From: Archivesica marissinica
Lineage: Eukaryota > Mollusca > Bivalvia > Venerida > Vesicomyidae
Assembly (NCBI GenBank): GCA_014843695.1
Contig: CM026390.1
Location: 17,462,942 to 17,526,941, forward strand
Direction of reading: 5' to 3'
Length of the DNA: 64,000 nucleotides
Shown here: piece by piece, positions 22,181 through 34,500 of the stretch
Layout of the letters: each line of letters opens with the position of its first letter
Position numbering within the stretch: position 1 is the first letter of the stretch
The notes under the pieces: generated by a model
Seen by the model: the letters and a program-made list of their open reading frames with translations, nothing else
Told to the model about the DNA's origin: nothing
Databases searched by the model: none
Position numbers and translations under genes: made by a program

Positions 22181-22585
22181 ATGAAAAGGCAGCCCAGTAG
22201 ACGAGATTTCATGTCTGACAGTTCTTCCAGTGATGAATCTCTCCCAGAACTGGGCAGTTTACGTGACAGGTTAGCCAGGAAAAGACCACTCAATACGTTT
22301 GTAGTTGACAGAAAGACAGTTGAAGAAGAAGAAATCCGAGACTTGGAGACTCTACGTGAGGAAACATGCAGCTATACAGGATCTTCAGCTCAGGAGAAAT
22401 ATACAGATGACTTCAGTGGAATGTCAGGAGACGAAACAGATAAACTGTCTCTGTCTCAGATCATAGAGGGCTCAACAGCATGTGATGAAGGAAGGGCCGA
22501 GTCTGCAGTGAACAAACCAATGAAGTTGAAAGTAAAGAAGAAAAGAACTACTGAAGAGATAGAGGAAAGCAGAAAGAAAGCTCAG
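22181..22585 (+). CDS. EME1: EME1 exon 1 (first coding exon, acidic and Ser-rich N-terminus)
   Basis: 135 codons from ATG 22181 to the CAG|gtagat donor. A good acceptor (cacttttaatacag) ends at 22165, so the exon probably starts at 22166 with a short 5' UTR and a non-coding exon upstream. A second Met at residue 11 opens the SDSSSSDE stretch and could be an alternative start. The sequence is low-complexity acidic, then basic (KLKVKKKRTTEEIEESRKKA), as in EME1 N-termini. The frame extends upstream to 22061, but that part lies in and next to a fold-back element. Confidence 0.85.
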
Positions 22586-25500
22586 GTAGATGGAGATCCA
22601 GTCTGATTAACCCTAAAAATGATGAATAAATTGGAAGGAATGTGCAAACAAGATAGATCCAGATCAGCCGCAACGCGGCGCCTGATCAGGATCTATGTTG
22701 TTTGCTATTCAGCTACGTGATTTAGCTGCACTATCTGAATAGCAATCAGCATAGAATCTGACGCGTGTTACACTGCGGCTGGTCAGCATTTATTGTACAC
22801 GTTTCTGCGCCATCTGATCTGGCTCTATGCTGTTTGCAAAAACGAATATACTCGTTTCCAGCACTGTAAGTCTTAAGATATTTATACAGTAGATTTGGGG
22901 ATTATGATTATGAGGTTAAATGGTGAGATGAGAGCATATTGTGAGGTCAGCTGTTTGGGAAGTTGGGGAAGCATTGGAATGGTGGAATAAAGGAAAGTAA
23001 ACAGCTTGTAATAATATAATAATAGATTGAGGATCATGAGAGGAAAATTGGAGAAAATGGGGGGGGGAGAGTAAAGCAGAAGACAATTTGAGCATAGAGG
23101 TAAGTGGAGGATTACGGGATATTGTTGTGGATATGAGGGGAATGTGCGTGGAGATGCATTGCATGGAGATGGATAGAGGAAAACACCATGCATGCCCAGG
23201 CTTGCATTAGATTAGGAGAATGGATGGAGAGATTAAGAGACGGATAAAAGCAAGTTTGTGTGGTGTTTTACATTTATTTATTGTCGCTACCGGTTGCCCA
23301 TATGAGAGACGCCTCCTGAAGAGATTAGTCATTTTAGATTTTTGGAGGATAGTGCAATGATACAGACAGAGACCCATTCCAGAATCTCCTCTGGTTCTTT
23401 TTTACGTGCACGGTGTAAAGCACCGCCACGAGACCTCGGTTTAAAGGCCCATCTGAAAGACTGTTAATTTTATTATGGTCTGACGGGGGATCGAACCAAG
23501 ATAAAAGCAAGAAGAAATATTGGGTTTATACTGACTTTTCATGAGTAGATTCAAGCTTAACTCTTTGCATGCTGGGTAAAATAAAGACTATAAATAGTTC
23601 AAATAAATGACAATTCATTAGATATCCATTAAATAGGTTGTCCGATTAGCGCCATTGTTAGCGCGCTCGCTTCTCACCAATGCAACCCAGGTTCGCTCCT
23701 CGGACCGGGAAGTATGTGAGATGGTACGGAGGTCGCCAGATCGGACAGGTGGGTTTTCTCCGGGTACTCTGGTTTCCTCCCACACGAATGACCAAATATA
23801 CGAATTATACGCTTTCATCCGCGCCAACGAGAGTGATTGATATAAGTTGTTAAAACTTGCTTCGCAATCGTTGTAAAATAAATAAAGTTTAAATGTTTTT
23901 TTTACATTAATGTGTTTTTCTGAAAACTCTGGAAACATGTCATGGAATGCATGACGTATTTTTACCGCTGGTATGCAAAGAGTTAATGTTTAATTTTCCT
24001 AATAATGTAATTGACCGAATAGAATTTCAAATACCGGTATGTGTAATGAGAGACATTGGTCAGTTACTGCCCCTGAATACTCCCTAAAAGTAGATAGGTC
24101 CTATTAAGTGTTTTCCTCTGTTTTTATCGTTGTTTCCTTTGCACAACATGCTAGCAATTTTATTCCACTATCGCTTTATATGATTATTAAATTACTATAT
24201 CTCGGCAGATCTACAGTATATGCAATGGGTACTTATTTGTAAAACAATGCTATCAGTTATTAATTAACACGATTTTGATAAAATCACAATTATCATACCG
24301 CAACATCTGGTTAGGGAACAACAGTAAAAACAAAAGATTCTAACTGAAATGACCTATTCACATTTTGGAATAAATAAGACTTTATCTGTCAAGGGAGGTA
24401 ATAGAAAATTAGAGATGTCACTCATTGTTTTTTACAGGAAAAGAAAGAACAGAGAGATAAACAGAAAATGGCAAAGGAAGCTGAAAAACAAATGCGGAAG
24501 GTGGAGAGAGAATCAAAGAAACAGTTCAGTTTAGGATCATGCTTGAAGGTGACTTGTAATTACCTGCCTTATGGCCAAATCAAAGAGACATTTCAGTGAG
24601 GCAATCTGCCCTGCCACCTACCTCAAACTATCTCTAAGCTTGTATATCAATTCAGGGCAGTTTGACTATCTCTAAGATATCAATTTATGAACACACAAAG
24701 GGACATTTCTTTGAGGCAATCTGCCCTGCCTACCTCAAATGCTTGATGCTGTAGGAAGCTTGTATATAAATTCAGGGCAGTTTGACTATCTCTAAGATAT
24801 CAATTTAAGGACACACAAAGAGAAATTTGTTTGAGGCAATCTGCCCTGCCTACCTCAAACGTTTGATGCTACAGGAAGCTTGTATATCAATTCAATATCT
24901 ATCTCTAAGCTTGTATATCAATTCAGGGCAGTTTGACTATCTCTAAGATATCAATTTAAGGACACACAAAGAAAAATTTGTTTGAGGCAATCTACTCTGT
25001 CTACCTCATTTGAGGCAATCTGCCCTGCCTACCTCAAACGTTTGATGCTACAGGAAGCTTGTATATCAATTCAATATCTATCTCTAAGCTTGTATATCAA
25101 TTCTGGGCAGTTTGACTATCTCTAAGATATCAATTTATGGACACACAAAGGGAAAGCGATACCAACCTACCTAATTACGATATAATGAACTTAGATCTAG
25201 CGTATCTCGCAGGCGAAGATTGGGTACAAATTGGGGGTAACACATTTGTGAAAAGATCCAAATTGATTTTCGATTAGTATTTGAATGTATCACAGAATGC
25301 AAAATATATGTGATGTCATCAATTCACTGATGGAACGACATCATTGTTAATCAATTAAATTCAACTAAGTTCCAACATTTACAAGTAAAAGTTACATGTA
25401 TCTGTAATTTGATCTCAGCTTATTTACAAATTGATATGTACTTGAACGCAATAATGCACATACATGTACATGTAGAATATTATTTATAATGCCAGTTATC

Positions 25501-28500
25501 TCATTATCTCGTAACCAGAGCATTAGAGATAATGTTTGACTGTTATCCGACCTTTAATTTATACAAATTTATTTGAGCTCGATTGCGAAACAAGTTCTTA
25601 CAACTTATATTAATCACTCTTGAGACCTCATTCCTGATGGAATCCATCGCCACGAGGGAGAGAGAAGAGGCAATGTGGAATTTAAATGCCTTGCCTAAGA
25701 GCACAATCGTAATGGCTCCAGCAGGGCTTGAACTCCGGACCTTTCACACCTGAAGTGAATGCGCATCCACTGCGCTATCACGACGTCCGTCCTTTCAGCC
25801 GTCCAACCGTGCTAACAAGCTTGTATTAATGTGGCTAGAAGAACAATAGTACAACACTAATGGTCTGGGTTAGGTATTTATGTGGCTAGAAACAATAGAT
25901 ACAACAACTAATGGTCTGGGTTAGGTATTTATGTGGCTAGAAGTACAATAGATACAACAACTAATGGTCTGGGTTAGGTATTTATGTGGCTAGAAGTACA
26001 ATAGATACAACAACTAATGGTTGGTTAGGTATTTATGTGGCTAGAAGTACAATAGATACAACAACTAATGGTCTGGGTTAGGTATTTATGTGGCTAGAAG
26101 TACAATAGATACAACAACTAATGGTCTGGGTTAGGTATTTATGTGGCTAGAAGTACAATTGATACAACAACTAATGGTCAGTTAGGTATTTATGTGGCTA
26201 GAAGTACAATAGATACAACAACTAATGGTCTGGGTTAGGTATTTATGTGGCTAGAAGTACAATAGATACAACAACTAATGGTCGGTTAGGTATTTATGTG
26301 GCTAGAAGTACAATAGATACAACAACTAATGGTCTGGGTTAGGTATTTATGTGGCTAGAAGTACAATAGATACAACAATAATGGTCTGGGTTAGGTATTT
26401 ATGTGGCTAGAAGTACAATGAACAACAATGGTGGTTAGGTTTTGTGCTAGAGTACTAGATACAACAACTAATGGTCTGGGTTAGGTATTTATGTGGCTAG
26501 AAGTACAATAGATACAACAACTAATGGTCGGTTAGGTATTTATGTGGCTAGAAGTACAATAGATACAACAACTAATGGTCTGGGTTAGGTATTTATGTGG
26601 CTAGAAGTACAATAGATACAACAACTAATGGTCTGGGTTAGGTATTTATGTGGCTAGAAGTACAATAGATACAACAACTAATGGTCTGGGTTAGGTATTT
26701 ATGTGGCTAGAAGTACAATAGATACAACAACTAATGGTCTGGGTTAGGTATTTATGTGGCTATAAAAGCTTTCATTTGGCTACAAGAACAAAACACAGAC
26801 GGATATGTAGTCCAGTGGTAACACGCTGGACTGTAATCCAGGGACCGCAGGTTCGATCCCCTGTCTGACCCTAATAAAATTAACAGTCTTTCAGATGGGA
26901 CGTTGAACCGAGTTCTCGTGTCGGTGCTTTACACCGTGCACGTAAAAGAACCAGGGGAGATTCTGGAATGGATCTCTGTCTGTATCATGCACTATCCTCC
27001 AAAATCTAAAATAACTAATCTCTTCAGGAGGCGTCGCTCATATGGGCAACCGGTAGCGATGATAAATAAACGTAAAAACACACACAAGAACAAATGGGAG
27101 AACAATGAATACATATAGTACATTCATGAGAACATCTGTCTGTCTGTCCGTCCATTCATCTGGAGCAGTATCTTGAAAAATGGGCAGATGGAATTTTAAT
27201 TATACATGTATTTGGTACAAATATGTATTGCCATACTGGCTTTGGTGATACCTTCAGTAACTCCTGAGTTATTGTCCTTGAATTGCGGAAAAAATATCTG
27301 TACAGACAGTTCCTCACATGTCATATCCCATGTCCCTTTGAGGGAATGCTGGTAGTGTTACATACCATATTAAAGTGTATTGTGTCATCTCATGTCATTG
27401 GTTGAAAGCAGTGGAATAACACATTTGATATTTTGCTGCTTTACATGTGTGGCACCTACAGGTAGCTGCTGCATGTTGAAATATTGTCAACGCGAACCTT
27501 TTTTTGGACTCGAGCTGTCAGTGACGTCATTTTGACACCTTTTATGATGTCATTTAATGTCGTGTAAACACAACATTTTAGTGCCATTTAGCCCACTGTT
27601 GCATTGTTTTATAACATAAAAACACTTTTAAGCCTATAATAAAAAGAAAATTTGTTTGTTTCACGGAATGATCGAATAATATTTCACTCGTGAACATAGA
27701 AAGCTATTATTATCATTCTTGGTGTACGCTACTCGTGATAATAATGCTTTCAATGCTCATTCGGTGAAATATAATTCGATCTTTCACTGAATCGAACAAA
27801 TAAATGTAAATTAGATTGTATTTAAAGCAACATTACATCGGTGAAAACCCGAATTTCTACAGAATGTTATTATATGGTATATCTGTTTTCCAAATATTTG
27901 CATCACAAGCTTAGTATTTCAACTAATAAACAAATATCGTATACAACGTTTGTTGACATAACAAACTAATGTAAATAGTGTGCATCCTGAATACCACGAT
28001 TTATGGTACAGATTTACCGTTATATCTCATCTTTTGTGCCTATGCATATTTATTTTTAGACTAATACGATTTAAAATATCTCTAAACGACAGTAACATGC
28101 ACTTGGTATAGACTCCAATAATAAACAAACGTCAATTCAGGAGCATAGCTGACAGTTATATGACATCCAACTTTTCACTTTTGAGAGTTTGTATACCACA
28201 AAACCATTGTTTATAAAGTTAATGTTATTTGGGAAGTATTTGTGGTAGCAATGTTATTTATACTTAAAAAACATTTTCTGTGCTTTTTGCCACAGGCACC
28301 AGACGCAAACATTTTTTTTTCTTTTGGCCTATGGTCATATAGTAAGTAATGTTTACTAGTAAACATTACTTACTATATGACCATAGGCCAAACAAATTTT
28401 TGTGTGTCTGGTGCCTGTGCTTTTTGCGATGTAATGTCACTTTAAATTTCAGTTTATAAAGGTACAAATCGATACTCATGTTGTGAACACATGTGGATTG

Positions 28501-31500
28501 GGTGGGGCAACGTTCAAAGCTTGTGAAGAACTGGGGGTTACATGTGAAACGAAGGAGCTGCCATTACCATTTACAATAATGTGGAGACGACAAGTCACAG
28601 AGTGTAACATGTCGGCTAGTATGAATGTATGTGTTTTGAGTAATGTATTTCTTCAATATTTTATAATGTATATGAGTTACAAATATTTCCACAGATCTCA
28701 ATATTTGTGTGTTTTACATTTATTTATCGTCGCTACCGGTTGCCCATATTAGCGACGCATCCTGAAGATATTAGTCATTTTAGATTTTGGAGGATAGTGC
28801 AATGATACAGACAGAGAGACCCATTCCAGAGTCTCCTCTGGTTCTTTCACGGTGTACAGCACCGACACGAGACCTCAGTTTAATGTCCCATCTGAAAGAA
28901 TTATTAGGGTAAGATGGAGATCGAACCATCGATCCCTGGAATACCAGTACAACGTGTTAACCACTGGACTACAGATCCGTCTGTCCTATCAATGACTCAA
29001 TGTTGCTAAATTTAAATGCCTTTAATTATTTGCATGCTGGGTAAAATAAAGGCTATAAATAGTTCAAATGATTGTAGCAGACGGCAATTCATTAAATAAA
29101 TATTAATGTGTATTTGTTATTTCTAGCTGAAAACTCTGCACATTTTTCCTGGAATTTAACTGCAATTGTATGATTATAACACAATTCTACTGAAATATAT
29201 TTGACTGTTATTTTCACAGTTAGCATGCAAAGAGTTCATTATATGACACACGGTGTGTGTTTTACGTTTATTTATCGTCGCTACCGATTGTCCATATGAG
29301 CGATGCTTCCTGAAGAGATTAGTCATTTTAGATGTTTGGAGGATAGTGCAATGATACAGACAGAGACCCATTCCAGAATCTCCTCTGGTTCTTTTACGTG
29401 CACGGTGTAAAGCACCGACACGAGACCAAGGTTTAACGTCCCATCTGAAAGAATGTTAATTCATTAGGGTCAGACGGGGGATCGAACCTCTGATCCCTGG
29501 TTTACCAGTCCAGCGTATTAACATGTATGTAATTTATAGTCGAACTTTGTTATCGCTTAAACATCCTGGGATTGGCCTCGACCAATGATATTTCAACAAA
29601 ATAGCTATAGACCACTTGCTATTGGTCAGTTCAGACAAACTTGACCGTCTTGTTAAAGTAAGTCATATTGTTTAATACCTTCTGATGAGGACATTTTAGA
29701 AACATGTAAACAGGGTGTTAGATAATACTTTAATTTACAATACCAAAGTATATTTAAAGGGTTTTACCTTGCCAATGTTGACTTTCCACATGTTTTGTAA
29801 GTTGCCGCTATATTTACACAAGAAAATCCAAATGGCTTATGACATCAGCGGTTTGTGTGTAAATAAATATACCGGAAATAGATAGCTGCACGAAATGATG
29901 TATGCGTGAAATGGTGTATACGGACGATATGTGTATAACTTAGTTGTTGTTTCTAATTCATCAACAAATACTGCATTAGCAATTTCTAGTCTCTTTTTCA
30001 CTTTCAAATCCAATAAGAGACATCTCTAATTTTCTATTACCTCCCTTGGCAGATAAAGTCTGGTTTATCCTAAAATATAAATAGGTCCATTTAGTTGGAA
30101 TCCTTTGTTTTTACTGTTGTTCCCTAACCAGATGTTATGGTATGATACCTGTGCTTTTATCAAAATCGTGTTAATTAACTGATAACATTGTTTTACAAAT
30201 AAGTACCCATTGCATATACTGTATGAGATATGTCGAGATTGTTAATTTTATTAGGGTCAGACGGATCTGTAGTCCAGTGATAACGCTGGACTGGTAATCC
30301 AGGGATCACAGGCTCGATCCCCCGTCTGACCCTAATAAAATTAACAATAATTCAATAATCATAAAAGGCGATAGTGGAATAAAATTTCTGGCTTGTTGGT
30401 GCAAAGGAAACAACGATAAAAACAGAGGAAAACACTTAACCCATTTCATTCTGGATACCGTTCAAACAGTATTTGCAAAGCACATAGAGCCAGATCAGCC
30501 ACCATGGAACATGCCGTCTGATCAGGCTCTATGCTGTTTGCTATTCAAATGATCTTGCTAAGACATTTGGCTATGTAGCAAACAACATAGATCCTGATCA
30601 GCATGCAGCGTCACGCTGCGGCTGATCAGGATCTATATTGTTTGCAAAAGCCTTTATCCAGAATGAAATGGGTTAATAGGACTTATCTACTTTTAGGGAG
30701 TATTCAGGGGCAGTAACTGATGATATCTCTCATTGCCTATCATGAGGTGTACAATTTTATGTTTCCTCCCCAGGTGCAGACAATTCATAGTGATATAGAG
30801 GAACAGGAAGTGCTTGCTGTAGTTCCTGTCACTGACTTTATGTTTCCTCCCCAGGTGCAGACAATTCATAGTGATATAGAGGAACAGGAAGTGTTTGCTG
30901 TGGTCCCTGTCACTGACTTTATGTTTCTTCCCCAGGTGCAGACAATTCATAGTGATATAGAGGAACAGGAAGTGCTTGCTGTAGTTCCTGTCACTGACTT
31001 TATGTTTCCTCCCCAGGTGCAGACAATTCATAGTGATATAGAGGAACAGGAAGTGCTTGCTGTAGTTCATGTCACTGACTTTATGTTTCCTCCCCAGGTG
31101 CAGACAATTCATAGTGATATAGAGGAACAGGAAGTGCTTGCTGTAGTCCCTGTCACTGACTTTGTGCACATGGTTGACACTTTTAAACTGGTATGTTTAG
31201 TGTAGTGTGTGTGTTTTACGTTTATTTATCGTCGCTACCGGTTGCCGATATGAGTGACGCCTCCTGAAGAGATTAGTCATTTTAGATTTTTGGAGGATAG
31301 TGCAATGATACAGACAGATACCCATTCCTGAGTCTCTTCTGGTTCTTTTACGTGTACGGTGTAAAGCATCGACGCGAGACCTCGGTTTAACGTCCCATCT
31401 GAAAGACTGTTAATTTTATTTGGGTGAGACGGGTGATCGAACCTGCGATCCGTGGATTACCAGTCCAGCGTGTTACCACTGAACCTACAGTTTAGTGTAG

Positions 31501-34500
31501 TAATATCATTAACACATATATGCTGATACATTTAGTGTAAGAATGTACCTTAACACCTATAGGGTACTTTTTGATTAATAACATCGTTAACACCTTTAAA
31601 CTGGTACATTAGTTTAATAATATATTGTTAATATCGTTAACTGATATGTTTCGTGTATTTTTTATTTATTTGAACGACGGGCAGTTTACCTAACAACACC
31701 TTTCCTGGGCAGGCTCCTGCGGTTAACCAGTACTTGGTGCACAAACCTCCGTAAGAAACTGCCTGGGGCGGGGGAAGGATATCTATCAATAGTGTGTTTG
31801 TGTTGTACCCATATGACTTCTAGCTATGCACCAAATATGACAGTATTATGTTAATTGGCTGAAGTCATGGTAACGCTAGTTTTCTTGGAATTTCCAGTCT
31901 TGTTAAATTCATCTCCGCATAGATTTGCTATAACTCATACCTCCTTGTAGTTGCTGTGTAGGGCTATGTTATTCACAGTCTTGTTAAATTCATCTCCCCA
32001 TAGATTTGCTATAGCTCATACCTCCTTGTAGTTGCCGTGTAGGGCCATGTTATTAACAGTCTAGTTAAATTCATCTCATCTCCGCATAGATTTGCTATAA
32101 CTCATACCTCCTTGTAGTTGCCGTGTAGGGCCATGTTATTAACAGTCTAGTTAAATTCATCTCATCTCCGCATAGATTTGCTATAACTCATACCTCCTTG
32201 TAGTTGCTGTGTAGGGCTATGTTATTAACAGTCTTGTTAAATTCATCCCCCCATAGATTTGCTATAGCTCATACCTCCTTGTAGTTGCTGTGGACCATGT
32301 TATTAACAGTCTTGTTAAATTCATCTCCTCATAGATTTGCCATAACTCATACCTCCTTGTAGTTGCCGTGTGGGGCTATGTTATTAACAGTCTTGTTAAA
32401 TTCATCTCCGCATAGATTTGCTATAGCTCATACCTCCTTGTAGTTGCCGTGTAGGACCATGTTATTAACTGATTGCTGATATGACAGGACTGTCTACCTT
32501 TAGTATTTACATTTATGTTTCAGAAACAGAGAGGTCAGTTAAAGGAAGGCATTACTTTGAGAGATTATGTCAACCAGATGAAGTCCTGTACACCAGACAA
32601 ATGTATAACTATTGTAGTCTTTAAACTTGAGCAATATTTCAGGTAGGTAAACTGAAAGTATGTACACCGTATAAAGCCGTGTAACCAGGTTATATCCTAT
32701 ACACCAAATGAATTCCTGTACACCAAATGAATTCCTGTACACCAGATGAATTCTTGTACACCAAATGAATTCTCTTGTACACCAAATGCATTCCTGTACA
32801 CCAAATGAATTCCTGTACACCAAATGAATTCCTGTGCACCAGATGAATTCCTGTACACCAGATGAATTCTTGTACACCAGATGAATTCCTGTACACCAAA
32901 TGAGTTCCTGTACACCAAATGAATTCCTGTACACCAGATGAAGTCCTGTACACCCCTTATGAATTCATGTACACCAGATGAAGTCCTGTACACCCGATGA
33001 AGTTATGTACACAAGATGAAATATTGTACACCAGAATTATTGCATATAACTAAACAGCAGTCAAAAATAATTCATCGATAACTTGTATATGGTTTCTAGG
33101 GGTTAATCCCTGCCCCCTAGCAAGTCTCCCCCCCCAAGAGTGACTTTGAACCTGAATTTTGGCTAAAAATAGTCTTGATATCAGAAATTATTTATGCATA
33201 ATAACATTAAACATTTATCTTTTCTCAAAAAACCATGGAAGTTATTGCCTTGAAACTTTACATAGTCATCTGAGCTGTAATATTCTACACCCACAGTAAC
33301 TACACCCAACCACTAGTAACTACACCCTACCACTAGTAACTTCACCCAACCACTAGTAACTACACCCTACCACTAGTAACTACACCCTACCACTAGTAAC
33401 TACACCCTACCACTAGTAACTACACCCTACCACTAGTAACTACACCCTACTACTAGTAACTATACTCTACCACTAGTAACTACACCCTACACTAGTAACT
33501 ACACCCTACCACTAGTAACTACACCCAACCACTAGTAACTACACCCTACCACTAGTAACTACACCCTACACTAGTAACTACACCCTACCACTAGTAACTA
33601 CACCCTACCACTAGTAACTACACCCTACCACTAGTAACTACACCCTACACAAGTAACTACACCCTACCACTAGTAACTACACCCTACCACTAGTAACTAC
33701 ACCCTACCACTAGTAACTACACCCTACACAAGTAACTACACCCTACCACTAGTAACTACATCCTACCACTAGTAACTACACACTACCACTAGTAACTACA
33801 CCCTACTACTAGTAACCACACCCTACCACTAGTAACTACACCCTACCACAAGTAACTACACCCTACCACTAGTAACTACACACTACCACTAGTAACTACA
33901 CCCTACCACTAGTAACTACACCCTACCACTAGTAACTACACCCTACCACTAGTAACTACACCCTACCACAAGTAACTACACCCTACCACTAGTAACTACA
34001 CACTACCACTAGTAACTACACCCTACCACTAGTAACTACACACTACCACAAGTAACTACACCCTACCACTAGTAACTACACCCTACCACTAGTAACTACA
34101 CACTACCACTAGTAACTACACCCTACCACTAGTAACTACACCCTACCACTAGTAACTACACCCTACCACTAGTAACTACACCCTACCACTAGTAACTACA
34201 CCCTACCACTAGTAACTACACCCTACCACTAGTAACTACACCCTACCACTAGTAACTACACCCTACCACTAGTAACTACACCCTACCACTAGTAACTACA
34301 CCCTACCACTAGTAACTACACCCTACCACTAGTACTACACCCTACCACTAGTAACTACACACTACCACTAGTAACTACACACTACCACTAGTAACTACAC
34401 CCTACCAACTACACCCTACCACTAGTAACTACACCTACCACTAGTAACTAACCACACAGTACACACCCTACCACTAGTAACTACACCCTACCACAAGTAA

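Larger units (their letters stand above)
30015..30731. mobile_element. MITE, family A (copy 3), with two nested insertions
   Basis: Ends aagagacatc and gatatctctc. It is interrupted by a 105 bp tRNA-head element (30241-30345) and a TTAA MITE (30436-30676). It ends 42 bp before the first EME1 exon 4 acceptor. Confidence 0.85.

Noticed and set aside
22882..23193. Overlapping Pro/Ser/Leu-rich minus-strand frames
   Set aside because: They come from an A/G-rich intron stretch; low complexity and no splice partners.
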